NCBI RefSeq assembly: GCF_009882935.1
Contig: NZ_WTVA01000015.1
Span: 372,001 to 436,000, forward strand
Source: Sneathiella chungangensis
GTDB taxonomy: Bacteria > Pseudomonadota > Alphaproteobacteria > Sneathiellales > Sneathiellaceae
Length of the DNA stretch: 64,000 bases
Direction of reading: 5' to 3'
The position numbers and the translations under genes were made by a program. The notes beneath the pieces are model-generated. The model had not been told where the DNA came from, did no database searches, and was given only the letters and a program-made list of their open reading frames with translations. This document shows, in pieces, positions 27,638-37,846 of this stretch (positions are counted from its first letter, which is position 1; the number at the start of each line of letters is the position of its first letter).

Positions 27638-29491
27638 ATGAAAAAGTTACTCGCACCTATTACCGCGGTGTTGCTGATTTTCGGGACGGACAGCAGTTTT
27701 GCCGCCTCTGAAACAAGTTATGGCCTCTCTGTTTTCGGCGATCTGAAATATGGACCGGACTTCACCCATTTCGACTATGTTAATCCGGATGCGCCGAAGG
27801 GCGGCATGATCAAACTCCGCGATCTCGACAGCTTCGATACCGTCAACCCGTTTCTGCTGAAGGGGAATCCCGGCGTCATCAACGGCGACAAGGGCGGCGA
27901 TCTCTATTTCAACTTCACTCAGCTGATGACGCGCTCCTATGACGAGCCCGACGCCGTCTATGGCCTTCTTGCCAAAAGCGTGACGATAGATGACGCCGGC
28001 CTCTGGGTTGAGTTCGCACTTCGGCCGGAAGCGCGCTTTCATGATGACACACCGATAACGGCCGAGGATGTCGCCTTCACCTTCAACGCCTTGAAAGACA
28101 AGGGGCACCCGCGGTACGGACTGCTGTACCGGGACGTCATAGCCGCGAAAGTTCTTGATCCGCATAAGATCCGTTTTGAATTTCGCAGCGGTGCTCTCAC
28201 GCGCGACCTTCCCTATCAGGTGGCGGTTATGCCGATCCTTTCAAAAGCGTCATTTGAGAACCGTGAATTTGGCGTGACGACGATGGAGCCGCTGCTGGGA
28301 TCCGGGCCGTACAAGCTTGTCAGAGTGAGTCCGGGTCGGACGCTGACCTTTGAGCGTGTTAAAAATCATTGGGCGGAGAATCTTCCCGTTCATAAGGGGC
28401 GGTTCAATTTTGATGTGATCCAGGTCGACTATTATCGGGACCGGACGATTGCCCTGGAGGCATTCTTCGCCGGCGAGTATGATTTCCGCGAGGAGTATAC
28501 CTCCCGCTCCTGGGCGACGGAATATGATACCAAGCCCGCCGTCAAAAAAGGATTCATCAAGCGCGATGTTCTGAAGGATGCCAAGCTGACCGGTCTGCAG
28601 GCCTTTTTCATGAACAGTCGGCGCGCACCCTTCGATGATATCCGGGCGCGTGAAGCATTCGGGCTTTTGTTCGACTATGAATGGACGAACCAGAATCTTT
28701 TTTATGGGTTGTATGACCGGCTCGGATCGGTATTCGAGAATTCCGACATGAAGGCTGCGGGGCCGCCGTCGCCTGCGGAACTCGATCTTCTCACGCCCTA
28801 CAAGAATATCCTGCCCGAAAACGTCTTCACAAAAGAATTTGCGCCGCCCAAAACGGACGGATCGGGAAATATCCGCACACAAACCCGAGCCGCCCTCGAT
28901 CTTTTCGAGGAAGCGGGCTGGGTCGTTCAGGACAGAAAACTTGTGAATTCCAACGGTCAGCAGATGAAGGTCGAGTTCCTTCTCTATGAGCATTCCTTTA
29001 CCCGCGTGATCAATCCGTTTGTGGCCAATCTGGGGCGCGTCGGGATCGATGCCAGCGTGCGCGTTATTGACGCGGCAAGCTGGCAGAACCGGGTGCGTGA
29101 ATTTGACTTCGACATCGTCGTACGCCGTTTTCCACAGCCACAGGTGCCCGGAGTGGAGCAGCGGGACTGGTGGGGGTCCGCCGCCGCGGATGTCACGGGA
29201 GGGCTGAATATCGCAGGCGTTAAAAATCCTGCTGTCGATTTCCTGGTTGAGAAAATCATCGAAGCCAAGACGCGGGATGAGCTTGTGACGGCGGCGCGCG
29301 CACTCGACCGGGTGCTGATGTGGAATTATTATTTCATTCCGCAATGGTACAAGGCGAGCCACTTTATTGCCTATTGGGACAAGTTCGGCTGGCCGGAATC
29401 AAAAAAGCCGGGTTTTGACCGTGCGGTTCTGCAAAGCTGGTGGTATGATCAGGCGAAAGCCGAGGAATTGGCTGCCCGCCGGGATAAGTAG
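27638..29491 (+). CDS. Oligopeptide ABC transporter substrate-binding protein, YejA-like (second copy)
   Basis: A 617-residue periplasmic binding protein paralogous to the preceding one, collinear over nearly its whole length (FGDLKYGPDFTHFDYVNPDAPKGG, RPEARFHDDTPITAED, LLGSGPYKL, and a matching C-terminal DRVLMWNYYFIPQWY). GGGAGG precedes the ATG. The signal peptide is at about residues 1-22. The two copies have diverged widely in sequence, so they probably differ in ligand range while sharing one membrane complex. It lies 26 bases after copy one. Confidence 0.9.
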   Translation: MKKLLAPITAVLLIFGTDSSFAASETSYGLSVFGDLKYGPDFTHFDYVNPDAPKGGMIKLRDLDSFDTVNPFLLKGNPGVINGDKGGDLYFNFTQLMTRSYDEPDAVYGLLAKSVTIDDAGLWVEFALRPEARFHDDTPITAEDVAFTFNALKDKGHPRYGLLYRDVIAAKVLDPHKIRFEFRSGALTRDLPYQVAVMPILSKASFENREFGVTTMEPLLGSGPYKLVRVSPGRTLTFERVKNHWAENLPVHKGRFNFDVIQVDYYRDRTIALEAFFAGEYDFREEYTSRSWATEYDTKPAVKKGFIKRDVLKDAKLTGLQAFFMNSRRAPFDDIRAREAFGLLFDYEWTNQNLFYGLYDRLGSVFENSDMKAAGPPSPAELDLLTPYKNILPENVFTKEFAPPKTDGSGNIRTQTRAALDLFEEAGWVVQDRKLVNSNGQQMKVEFLLYEHSFTRVINPFVANLGRVGIDASVRVIDAASWQNRVREFDFDIVVRRFPQPQVPGVEQRDWWGSAAADVTGGLNIAGVKNPAVDFLVEKIIEAKTRDELVTAARALDRVLMWNYYFIPQWYKASHFIAYWDKFGWPESKKPGFDRAVLQSWWYDQAKAEELAARRDK

Positions 29492-29520
29492 TTTCAAGCT
29501 TGCGGACAGAGGAGTAGTCG

Positions 29521-30630
29521 TTGTTTGCCTATATTTTGAGACGTATCCTGCTCATGATACCGACGCTGTTTGGCATCATGGTTCTCAACTTCGTAGTCAT
29601 ACAATTTGCCCCCGGCGGCCCCATCGAACAGATCATTGCCGAAATCCAGGGAACGGCGGTTGGCGCCACGGCTCGCATCGGCGGCAGCGGCACCGGTGAT
29701 ACCGGCGGCGGCGGCAGCTCCGCATCGTCCTCCCTGGGATCCGATAGCACCTATCGCGGCGCGCAGGGGCTCGACCCAGAATTTATCAAGGAACTGGAGG
29801 TACAGTTCGGCTTTGATAAACCGGCCCATGAGCGGTTCTTCATGATGATGAAGAACTACCTGATGTTCGATTTCGGCACGAGTTATTTCCGCGACGAAAC
29901 CGTCGTCAATCTTGTGATCGAAAAGCTTCCCGTCTCCATTTCTATAGGGCTTTGGACGACTCTCCTGGTTTATCTGATCTCGATCCCTCTTGGCATTGCC
30001 AAGGCCGTCCGCGACGGGACAAAATTCGATATCTGGACAAGCAGCCTGGTTATTGTCGGCAACGCAATCCCGAGCTTTCTTTTCGCCGTGGCGCTCATCG
30101 TTCTGTTTGCCGGCGGTTCCTATTTCAACTGGTTCCCCTTGCGGGGTCTCACGTCGGATAACTGGGAGCAACTGAGCCTTTTCGGGAAAATAACCGATTA
30201 TCTCTGGCACATCGCGCTGCCGGTCACCGCCCTCGTTATCGGCGGCTTTGCCGCGCTCACCCAGCTCACTAAAAACTCGTTTCTCGACCAGATCAGCCAG
30301 CAATATGTACTTACCGCCCGGGCCAAGGGCCTTAGCGAACGGCGCGTGTTGTATGGCCACGTATTCCGGAACGCGATGCTGATCGTCATCGCAGGGTTTC
30401 CGAGCGCCTTTATTGGCATCCTGTTTACCGGCTCGCTATTGATCGAGGTGATTTTCAGTCTCGACGGGCTTGGCCTTCTGGGGTTCGAGGCAGCCATCAA
30501 TCGCGATTATCCGGTGATCTTCGCGACCGTTTATGTCTTCGCCCTGCTCGGCCTCATCATGAACCTCGTCGGGGATCTTACATACACTTTAGTCGATCCC
30601 CGGATCGATTTCGAAGCGCGGGAGGCTTAA
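29521..30630 (+). CDS. yejB: Oligopeptide ABC transporter permease YejB
   Basis: Inner-membrane permease of the OppB type, 369 residues. TTG at 29521 is the likely start: GAGGAG lies upstream and the product opens with [19 protein letters not shown], as in YejB. Six membrane segments are visible and the EAA loop reads [21 protein letters not shown]. Between the first membrane segment and the conserved periplasmic part sits a Gly/Ser-rich stretch (about residues 44-80). Forms the channel with YejE and is powered by YejF. Confidence 0.93.
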   Translation: MFAYILRRILLMIPTLFGIMVLNFVVIQFAPGGPIEQIIAEIQGTAVGATARIGGSGTGDTGGGGSSASSSLGSDSTYRGAQGLDPEFIKELEVQFGFDKPAHERFFMMMKNYLMFDFGTSYFRDETVVNLVIEKLPVSISIGLWTTLLVYLISIPLGIAKAVRDGTKFDIWTSSLVIVGNAIPSFLFAVALIVLFAGGSYFNWFPLRGLTSDNWEQLSLFGKITDYLWHIALPVTALVIGGFAALTQLTKNSFLDQISQQYVLTARAKGLSERRVLYGHVFRNAMLIVIAGFPSAFIGILFTGSLLIEVIFSLDGLGLLGFEAAINRDYPVIFATVYVFALLGLIMNLVGDLTYTLVDPRIDFEAREA

Positions 30631-30633
30631 GCC

Positions 30634-31659
30634 ATGGCCCTTTCCGCAATCAATCAGCGCCGCCTCAACAACTTCAAGGCCAACCGACGCGGTTACTGGT
30701 CGATGGTGTTTTTCGTGACGCTGTTCGTGATTTCCCTATTCGCCGAACTGATCGCGAATGACAAACCGCTGCTTGTTTCCTACAAGGACCAGCTTTACTT
30801 CCCTTTTCTGGTTGCGTATCCCGAGACGACCTTCGGCGGGGATTTCGAGACGGAGGCGGATTATCGCGACCCCTTTGTCGCCGATCTCATCAATGAAAAC
30901 GGCTGGCAAGTCTGGCCCCTGATCCGCTACAGCTATTCAACGATCAATTATGATCTGACAACACCGGCGCCCTCGCCTCCCGATGCGGAGAACTGGCTAG
31001 GAACCGATGATCAGGGGCGCGACGTGCTCGCCCGGGTCATCTATGGCTACCGTATTTCGGTGGCTTTTGGTGTTATCCTCACCATCCTCAGTTCCATCAT
31101 CGGCGTCACCGCCGGCGCGGTGCAGGGCTACTTCGGAGGCTGGACAGATTTGATATTCCAGCGCCTGCTGGAAATTTGGGGCGGCATGCCGAGCCTCTAC
31201 ATCCTGATCATTCTGGCGGCGCTGATCGAGCCGAGCTTTCTCATCCTGCTCGTCCTGTTGCTGCTTTTCAGCTGGCCGAGCCTTGTGGGCGTGGTGCGCG
31301 CCGAATTCCTCCGGTCGCGAAATTTCGACTATGTGCGAGCGGCGCGGGCGCTTGGCGTCCGCGACAGCGTTATCATGTTCAAGCATCTTTTGCCGAACTC
31401 CATGGTCTCCGCGCTCACCTTCCTGCCCTTTATCCTGACAGGCTCCATCGTCAGCCTGACCTCGCTCGACTTCCTGGGGCTCGGCCTTCCCCCCGGCTCA
31501 CCATCGCTCGGCGAGTTGCTCGCCCAGGGCAAGGCCAATCTGCAGGCCCCCTGGCTCGGCATTACGGCCTTCCTGACGCTATCGATCATGCTGACGCTCG
31601 CCTTCTTTATGCAGGAAGGCATTCGTGACGCCTTCGATCCGAGAAAGACGTTTCAGTAA
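30634..31659 (+). CDS. yejE: Oligopeptide ABC transporter permease YejE
   Basis: Second permease of the Yej complex, 341 residues, OppC type with an N-terminal cytoplasmic OppC_N segment (RRLNNFKANRRGYWSMVFF), a long periplasmic loop (about 45-130) and five further membrane segments. The EAA loop reads RAARALGVRDSVIMFKHLLPN, and the C-terminal block is SLDFLGLGLPPGSPSLGELL. It starts four bases after the yejB stop and ends one base into yejF. Confidence 0.94.
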   Translation: MALSAINQRRLNNFKANRRGYWSMVFFVTLFVISLFAELIANDKPLLVSYKDQLYFPFLVAYPETTFGGDFETEADYRDPFVADLINENGWQVWPLIRYSYSTINYDLTTPAPSPPDAENWLGTDDQGRDVLARVIYGYRISVAFGVILTILSSIIGVTAGAVQGYFGGWTDLIFQRLLEIWGGMPSLYILIILAALIEPSFLILLVLLLLFSWPSLVGVVRAEFLRSRNFDYVRAARALGVRDSVIMFKHLLPNSMVSALTFLPFILTGSIVSLTSLDFLGLGLPPGSPSLGELLAQGKANLQAPWLGITAFLTLSIMLTLAFFMQEGIRDAFDPRKTFQ

Positions 31660-33281
31660 TGGCATTGGTAGAGATAAACGACCTTTGGGTCACCTTCAAA
31701 TCCGACGGCAAGGACGTACCGGCCGTAAAAGGCGTCACCTTCAATATTGAAAAAGGGGAGACGGTCGCGCTGGTCGGGGAAAGCGGGTCCGGAAAATCGG
31801 TAACCGCGCTCAGCATTTTGCAACTTCTTCCCTATCCGCTCGCCAAGCATCCCAAAGGATCCATCAAGATTAACGGAATGGAGGTTGTCGGACGGCCGCA
31901 AAAGGAAATGCGGAATTTTCGCGGCAACCATGTCTCCATGATCTTCCAGGAGCCGATGACCTCCCTCAACCCGCTGCACACTATCGAGAAGCAGATCAAC
32001 GAAACCCTTCTCGTCCATAAAGGTATGAGCCCGAAGGAGGCGGCAACCCGAGTGCGGGAGCTTCTTGAGCTGGTCGGTCTTGATGCAGTTGATGAGCGCC
32101 TCAATGCTTACCCCCATCAGCTGTCCGGCGGGCAGCGGCAACGCGTGATGATCGCCATGGCGCTTGCCAATGAGCCCGAACTGCTGATCGCGGATGAACC
32201 AACGACAGCTCTTGATGTAACCATTCAGGCGCAGATCCTGGAACTGCTGATGGACCTGCAAAAGCGCCTCGGCATGGCGATTCTGCTGATTACCCATGAC
32301 CTCGGAATTGTCCGCAAGATGGCCAAGGATGTTTGCGTCATGACGCAGGGCGAAATCGTCGAGGCGAATTCATCGAAGGAGCTCTTCTCCCGCCCGCGCC
32401 ATGCCTATACGAAAATGCTGCTCGAGGCGGAACCGAAGGGTCTGCCGCTTCGCAAGAATGACGCCTTACCTGACGTCATGACCTGCCGGAACCTCAAGGT
32501 TTATTTCCCGATAAAGAAGGGTTTGTTAAAAAGAACAGTCGATTATGTCCGGGCGGTCGACGATATTTCCGTCAACGTCAAGCAGGGCCATACGGTCGGC
32601 ATCGTCGGTGAGAGCGGATCAGGCAAATCGACACTCGGCCTCGCGATGCTGCGACTTATTACATCGGACGGCGAAATCCAGTTTGAAGGACGAGAAATCC
32701 AGCATTCGACCTGGTCGGAACTTCGACCCTTGCGCGCCGAAATGCAGATCGTATTTCAAGACCCCTATTCAAGTCTGAGCCCGCGCCTTTCCGTCGGACA
32801 GATCATCGAGGAGGGATTGATTGTTCATGAAGGCCGGGGCGATAGGATGGAGCGCCGGGACCGGATTTCAGATGTTCTGAAGGAAGTCGGCATTTTGCCG
32901 GATGCGCAGGATCGCTATCCTCATGAATTTTCCGGTGGCCAGCGGCAGCGTATCGCCATTGCCCGCGCCCTAATTCTGAAACCGAAATTCATTGTACTCG
33001 ATGAGCCAACATCGGCGCTTGATATGTCGGTGCAGGCGCAAATCGTCGATCTTTTGCGTGACCTGCAAAACCGCCATAACCTGACATACCTGTTCATCAG
33101 CCATGACCTTAAGGTTGTGCGGGCAATCGCCGACAGCGTGATCGTCATGCGCGCCGGAAAAATTGTTGAGCAGGGTCCCTCGGCACAAATCTTTGACAAT
33201 CCTGAAACAGACTATACAAAGGCTCTTATGAAAGCGGCGTTCGATCTGGAAACGGCGGCCGCAGGTGTTGTCAGCAGTTAA
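31659..33281 (+). CDS. yejF: Oligopeptide ABC transporter ATP-binding protein YejF
   Basis: A 540-residue protein with two ABC domains in tandem. The first has Walker [10 protein letters not shown], signature LSGGQRQR and Walker [13 protein letters not shown]; the second has [17 protein letters not shown] and [12 protein letters not shown]. Each domain has its downstream H-loop histidine (ITHDLGI, ISHDLKV). It energises YejBE. The ATG overlaps the yejE stop (TAATG). Confidence 0.95.
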   Translation: MALVEINDLWVTFKSDGKDVPAVKGVTFNIEKGETVALVGESGSGKSVTALSILQLLPYPLAKHPKGSIKINGMEVVGRPQKEMRNFRGNHVSMIFQEPMTSLNPLHTIEKQINETLLVHKGMSPKEAATRVRELLELVGLDAVDERLNAYPHQLSGGQRQRVMIAMALANEPELLIADEPTTALDVTIQAQILELLMDLQKRLGMAILLITHDLGIVRKMAKDVCVMTQGEIVEANSSKELFSRPRHAYTKMLLEAEPKGLPLRKNDALPDVMTCRNLKVYFPIKKGLLKRTVDYVRAVDDISVNVKQGHTVGIVGESGSGKSTLGLAMLRLITSDGEIQFEGREIQHSTWSELRPLRAEMQIVFQDPYSSLSPRLSVGQIIEEGLIVHEGRGDRMERRDRISDVLKEVGILPDAQDRYPHEFSGGQRQRIAIARALILKPKFIVLDEPTSALDMSVQAQIVDLLRDLQNRHNLTYLFISHDLKVVRAIADSVIVMRAGKIVEQGPSAQIFDNPETDYTKALMKAAFDLETAAAGVVSS

Positions 33282-33310
33282 GGTATCCAGATAAGATACC
33301 GGAGAAAAAA

Positions 33311-34240
33311 ATGGCCCTTTTGTTCAAGAGTAATATCGACCGCGCAGACTGGTGGCGGCGCGAACTGGGTAAATATATTCCCGACCTCGAAGTGCGAATC
33401 TGGCCGGATATCGGCAATCCGGACGAGATAAAGTATGCGCTCTGCTGGAAGATGCCCCATGGGGAACTCGCCAAGCTTAAAAACCTCCAGGCCATTTATT
33501 CGCTGGGTGCCGGCGTCGACCATCTGCTTGCCGATCCGGATTTTCCGCGGCACTTGCCCTTCTCCCGTGTCGTCGATCCGAACCTGACGGGACGCATGAC
33601 GGAATATGTTGTACAGCATGTGCTCAATCACCACCGATTCTGCCATGCCTATGACGCGCAGCAGCGGGAGCATGTCTGGAAGGAACATTTCGCCCCCTTC
33701 GCCAGCGAGCGGAAAGTTGGCATCCTTGGAATGGGTGAATTGGGCAGCGGGGCGGCTAAGGCGCTCCATCTTCTGAATTTCGACGTGGCGGGATGGAGCC
33801 GGTCAGAGAAGAAAATCGACGGTGTCGAGAGTTTCTTCGGCGACGACCAGCTTGACGCATTTCTTGCGCGCAGCGAAATTCTGGTCTGCCTGCTCCCGCT
33901 CACACAACATACGGAAAATATCCTGAATGCCGAGCTGTTCGCCAAATTGCCGAAGGGCGCGGGCATCATCAATGCCGGGCGCGGTCCGCATCTCGTGGAG
34001 GAAGACCTGATACCGGCACTCGACAGCGGGAAGCTGTCCGCCGCAACGCTCGACGTGTTTCACGTGGAACCTTTACGCGAGGATCATCCCTTCTGGGACC
34101 ATCCGAAAATCCGCATCACGCCGCATGTCGCCAGCATTTCCGATCCGGCGAGCGTTGCCCGGCTGGTCGCGGAAAATATCATCCGCACGGAGAAGGGCGA
34201 AGACCTGCTCCATGCGGTGGATGTTGAAAAAGGATATTAA
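33311..34240 (+). CDS. ghrA: Glyoxylate/hydroxypyruvate reductase A-like dehydrogenase
   Basis: A 309-residue member of the D-2-hydroxyacid dehydrogenase family in the GhrA subgroup. Motifs: NAD(P)-binding GILGMGELGSGAAKAL, GWSRS (the basic residue favours NADPH), catalytic Arg in INAGRGPHLVEEDL, Glu in DVFHVEPLREDHPFW and His in TPHVAS. Probably reduces glyoxylate or hydroxypyruvate. It follows yejF by 30 bases, so it may share its transcript, and malate synthase, another glyoxylate-consuming enzyme, is encoded 7 kb away. Confidence 0.88.
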   Translation: MALLFKSNIDRADWWRRELGKYIPDLEVRIWPDIGNPDEIKYALCWKMPHGELAKLKNLQAIYSLGAGVDHLLADPDFPRHLPFSRVVDPNLTGRMTEYVVQHVLNHHRFCHAYDAQQREHVWKEHFAPFASERKVGILGMGELGSGAAKALHLLNFDVAGWSRSEKKIDGVESFFGDDQLDAFLARSEILVCLLPLTQHTENILNAELFAKLPKGAGIINAGRGPHLVEEDLIPALDSGKLSAATLDVFHVEPLREDHPFWDHPKIRITPHVASISDPASVARLVAENIIRTEKGEDLLHAVDVEKGY

Positions 34241-34257
34241 GGCCCCGATCCCTGACC

Positions 34258-35640
34258 TTAACGGCCATACCGCTCCCGGATCAGCGCGAAGAGCGCGCGC
34301 ATCGCAAAAGCCTCGCCGCCGACAGGGCGGCCCGGCCGGGCGCGGACGTTATAGCCCATTATGTCGAAATGAACCCAGCTTTTGGCTTTCTCGACGAATT
34401 CCTTGAGGAAGAGGCCCGCGGTAATCGCGCCGCCATATCCACCGCCGGAGGCGGTATTGTTAATATCGGCGAACTTGCTATCGAGAAGATGCCGATAGTC
34501 ATCCCATAACGGCAATCGCCATACGGGATCTTTTTCTTTCTCCCCATGGGCCGCAATATCAGCAAAAAGCGCATCATCGTCGGTAAAGGTCGCGGCGATT
34601 TCCGTTCCGACTGCGATCCGCGCCGCGCCCGTTAAAGTCGCAACGTCAATCAACAGGTCCGGCGCCTCGTCATCGGCCGCCGCCAATGCATCGGCAAGGA
34701 TCAGGCGTCCCTCTGCATCCGTATTGCCGATCTCGACTGTCAGTCCCTTGCGGCTGGTCAGAATATCGCCGGGATGAAAGGCGTTCCCGGAAATAGCATT
34801 TTCAACGGCGGGAATGAGAACGCGAAGACGCACTGGAATATTTGCATCCATAATCATATAGGCGAGGCCGAGTACGGTTGCCGCGCCGCCCATGTCCTTT
34901 TTCATCATCAGCATCCCGGCGGACGACTTGATATCAAGACCACCCGTGTCGAAACATACGCCCTTGCCGACCAGCGTCACTTTCGGATCACTCTTGTCGC
35001 CCCAGCTGATGTCAATCAAGCGCGGCGCGTCGGCGGCAGCACGCCCGACGGCATGCACCATCGGATAGTGATAGGTGAGGAGATCGTCGCCGACGATATT
35101 TCCCTGGCCCGCTTCGAATTCTCCGGCAACCTGTGACGCCGCCGCCTCGAGCGCGGTCGGCCCCAAATCGCCGGCCGGGAGGTTGATCAGATCGCGCACC
35201 AAAGTGACGGCCTTGACCGTGCGCGCGACCATGTCCTCGTCCGCACCCTCGGGCAGCACCAGAGTTGCATATTTCTTCTTATCCGTTTTAAAACGATCAA
35301 AGGCGTAGGTGCCAAGCGACCAACCGGTTGCTAAGTCCGTCGCGTCCTTTGGCGAGAGCTCGGTTGCGATGGTATAATGACCCTTCGGCAATCGCGCCGG
35401 CAAATCGGCGAGCGACCAGATATTCCAGTCCCCGTCCTTGATATAGACAACGGCTTCGGTGTTTCCCGACTCATTCGGCAACAGCAGCGTTTTCCCACCT
35501 TCCGCGTCGAAGTCTTGCGACGCAACCCAGCTTCTGTGGAACTCGGGCTGCCCGGCGAGCCATCCGTCAAAGTCTGATTTTTCGACAACAACAATAGGTT
35601 TGGCTTCGATCTTCGAGCTTGCCACTACGAACGGGATCAC
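34258..35640 (-). CDS. M17 leucyl aminopeptidase family protein
   Basis: Cytosolic dinuclear-metal aminopeptidase, 460 residues. The C-terminal catalytic domain shows the metal and catalytic motifs GKGVCFDTGGLDIK (Lys, Asp), MKKDMGGAA and NTDAEGRLILADAL (the signature, with Asp/Glu ligands and Arg). The N-terminal domain is short compared with PepA, as in the PepB-like alphaproteobacterial group. It would release N-terminal residues from imported peptides, which suits its place beside the Yej peptide transporter, though it is on the opposite strand. Confidence 0.92.
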   Translation of the reverse strand: MIPFVVASSKIEAKPIVVVEKSDFDGWLAGQPEFHRSWVASQDFDAEGGKTLLLPNESGNTEAVVYIKDGDWNIWSLADLPARLPKGHYTIATELSPKDATDLATGWSLGTYAFDRFKTDKKKYATLVLPEGADEDMVARTVKAVTLVRDLINLPAGDLGPTALEAAASQVAGEFEAGQGNIVGDDLLTYHYPMVHAVGRAAADAPRLIDISWGDKSDPKVTLVGKGVCFDTGGLDIKSSAGMLMMKKDMGGAATVLGLAYMIMDANIPVRLRVLIPAVENAISGNAFHPGDILTSRKGLTVEIGNTDAEGRLILADALAAADDEAPDLLIDVATLTGAARIAVGTEIAATFTDDDALFADIAAHGEKEKDPVWRLPLWDDYRHLLDSKFADINNTASGGGYGGAITAGLFLKEFVEKAKSWVHFDIMGYNVRARPGRPVGGEAFAMRALFALIRERYGR

Positions 35641-35755
35641 GTTGAACTCCTTTAGTTTTCGGCGACCATATCAAAGCCGGGACTGGCCGACAACTGCTAT
35701 CCCTTCGCCGCCACAATCCGGTTACGGCAAGTCTATGAAATTTGTCTCCGGCATC

Positions 35756-36811
35756 CTAGTCAGTAAGAACACCTACTTCCTTGTAATAGCGGGCAGCGCC
35801 AGGATGCAACGGAATGGAAACCCCTTTTGTCGCTGTATCAAGATGGATCAACAGTCCCTTGGCATGACCACGGTCCAGCAGATGCCGGTTTCTATTATTC
35901 CAGAGAGCCTGCGTGATTGCATATACAAGATCTTCTGGGGTATCTGCATCGACGATCCACTGAGTGCTCACCGCCAGGGTCGGGATCGCGCCCACGCCCG
36001 CATATGTCCCTTCGGGGATATCGGAAACAGAATAATATCCATGCTTGGCCACGAAATCGTCAATGATCTTTCCGCTGATCGGCAGCAGGTCGATCTTGCC
36101 GACATCGGCAAGTTCTGAAACCGCCGTTACCGGATAGCCCGCGACGATGAAAAAGGCATCCAGCTTATCCGCCAACATCAGACTGACAGCCTTGTCCGGT
36201 ACAGCGGTAATCGCATCAATATCCTTGGTCGACAGGCCATATGCACGGAGAATCTGCTTGGCATTCTCCCGTGTGCCTGAACCGGGGACGTCGATCGATA
36301 CCCGCTTTCCTTTCAAATCCTTGACGTTTTTGATCCCCGCATCATGACGGACAACCAGATGGACATCTTCGGGATAGAGATTGGCGATCACCCGCAGCGA
36401 TTTAACGGGCTTTTTCTTTGCATAGATTCCCGTGCCGTTAAAAGCGGCCGCCACCACATCGGACTGCGCGAGGGCAGTCTCAAATACACCTTTCGAAACC
36501 CCGCTGATGTTATCAACGGAGCCATGCGTGGTCTGGGCCGTTGCAATAAGCCCCGGCACACCGCAGGATCCCCCGCTTTCACAAGCGCGGCTTCCCGGTG
36601 GATTGGAAATCACGGAGGCGAGTAACGTGCCGATCGGATAATAAGTGCCGGCTGTCGACCCCGTTCCGATGCGAAGAAAAGAAATCTGCTGCGCCGTCAC
36701 GGCGCCGAATGTCACCGTCAACAGAATGAGTACAGAAGCGAGCAGTCCAAGACGCGCCGTCGGATTAACATTCAAAATGGCCCAGCCCTCCTTCTGCGGC
36801 ATCCACATCAT
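35756..36811 (-). CDS. TAXI-family TRAP transporter solute-binding protein
   Basis: A 351-residue periplasmic binding protein of the TAXI group. The N-terminal hydrophobic segment (about residues 20-40) is a signal peptide. The mature part begins with the family block ISFLRIGTGSTAGTYYPIGTLLAS and shows the internal Cys pair (SRACESGGSCGVPGL), VRHDAGIKNVKDLKGKRVSID and IVDADTPEDLVYAITQALW. TAXI proteins normally work with a fused TRAP permease (DctQM); none is encoded in this window, so it either serves a permease elsewhere or has a sensory role. Relatives often bind glutamate or other dicarboxylic compounds. Confidence 0.88.
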   Translation of the reverse strand: MMWMPQKEGWAILNVNPTARLGLLASVLILLTVTFGAVTAQQISFLRIGTGSTAGTYYPIGTLLASVISNPPGSRACESGGSCGVPGLIATAQTTHGSVDNISGVSKGVFETALAQSDVVAAAFNGTGIYAKKKPVKSLRVIANLYPEDVHLVVRHDAGIKNVKDLKGKRVSIDVPGSGTRENAKQILRAYGLSTKDIDAITAVPDKAVSLMLADKLDAFFIVAGYPVTAVSELADVGKIDLLPISGKIIDDFVAKHGYYSVSDIPEGTYAGVGAIPTLAVSTQWIVDADTPEDLVYAITQALWNNRNRHLLDRGHAKGLLIHLDTATKGVSIPLHPGAARYYKEVGVLTD

Positions 36812-36853
36812 AATACTAATAATAGTCGCTTACCCGAGGGAACAAAGCGCGAT

Positions 36854-37846
36854 TTACGCAAAAAGGGCACTATTTTTTGCATTCTCCGCCCCTGACTCGG
36901 CGCCGGAGTTCTTTTGCGTATCGCGAACACGGTTAGAAATCTCGCGAATATCAAAGGCAAGCCCTGCGGAAAGATGCAATTCACTGCACCCCTTGTGAAT
37001 GGCATAGGGAATCTGCGAGAGCAGATCACGATCCTTATCGTCAAGCTTCGTTGTCGCCTTTTCGATCCTCAGCAACAGGCTCTCAAGCGCATCGCAAAGT
37101 GAAACAATATGAGTAAATTCCGTTCCGGCCACGCTCTCAATAAGGGATTTGTTGCGCTCGCGCATGGCGACCACAACATCCGCACGGTCACCGAAGGAAT
37201 CGCGCGACCCCGACAACAGGATCACCGCGGAGGAAAGCCGCATCAGCTGTTCCGCATAGATGGATATCTTGCGCTCGTTCACGACAGTCATGGCGAGACG
37301 AACCGCTTCGGGCGTCGCGGCAAGCTCGGGACGGTTCTCGACCTTCGCCCGCAATGAATTCGGCACAATCAGCATGGGCTTCGTCGGCGAACTACGGGTT
37401 ACCAGACGCCTGTCCGGCCCGATATAGTCCGCCGTGACGATGAAGGGCTTGCGCGCAGAAATCAGGCGCAGGATCCGCGTAGATATCTGCGTGCGCGACA
37501 TGGGGCGGGTGATCAGGTCATCCGCCCCGGCATTCATGACGTCGCCCACGATATCCGGCGCCGTATTCCAAAGGGAAAGAACGACGTTGATGAAGGGATC
37601 CTTGCCAAGGCGATGGCGGCGGATATCGCGAATGACGTGGTGAATGTCGGCTTTTTCACCGGCGGTTTCGGCAACGATCAGATCGAAATCGCCGCGTTCC
37701 GCCCGTTCAACAAATTCCCGCCCGTCGGCGCAGGCGATTACCTCACCGAAGCCAATGTTCAAGAGGGCGCTCCGCGTGTTCTGGCGCATCGACGGTTCGG
37801 GATCATAGAGAAGAACCGTCGCCGATTGAAACCGCGTTTCCGTCAT
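36854..37846 (-). CDS. Degenerate receiver-domain protein
   Basis: A 330-residue cytoplasmic protein starting at 37846, where its ATG overlaps the PilZ stop (TGATG). Residues about 8-125 fold as a response-regulator receiver: acidic pocket in LLYDPEPSM, the phosphorylation strand DLIVAET, and GADDLITRPMS at the end. Relative to canonical DLxxLD and ITKP, the phosphoacceptor Asp is Glu and the conserved Lys is Arg, so normal phosphorylation is unlikely. The remaining 200 residues are mostly helical and carry no output domain I recognise. Coupled with a c-di-GMP-type PilZ protein, it may act as a protein-interaction module. Confidence 0.75.
   Translation of the reverse strand: MTETRFQSATVLLYDPEPSMRQNTRSALLNIGFGEVIACADGREFVERAERGDFDLIVAETAGEKADIHHVIRDIRRHRLGKDPFINVVLSLWNTAPDIVGDVMNAGADDLITRPMSRTQISTRILRLISARKPFIVTADYIGPDRRLVTRSSPTKPMLIVPNSLRAKVENRPELAATPEAVRLAMTVVNERKISIYAEQLMRLSSAVILLSGSRDSFGDRADVVVAMRERNKSLIESVAGTEFTHIVSLCDALESLLLRIEKATTKLDDKDRDLLSQIPYAIHKGCSELHLSAGLAFDIREISNRVRDTQKNSGAESGAENAKNSALFA

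Noticed and set aside
28250-29362. Minus-strand frame of 370 codons opposite the second binding protein.
   Set aside because: Antisense to a clear SBP_bac_5 gene, with no domain of its own.
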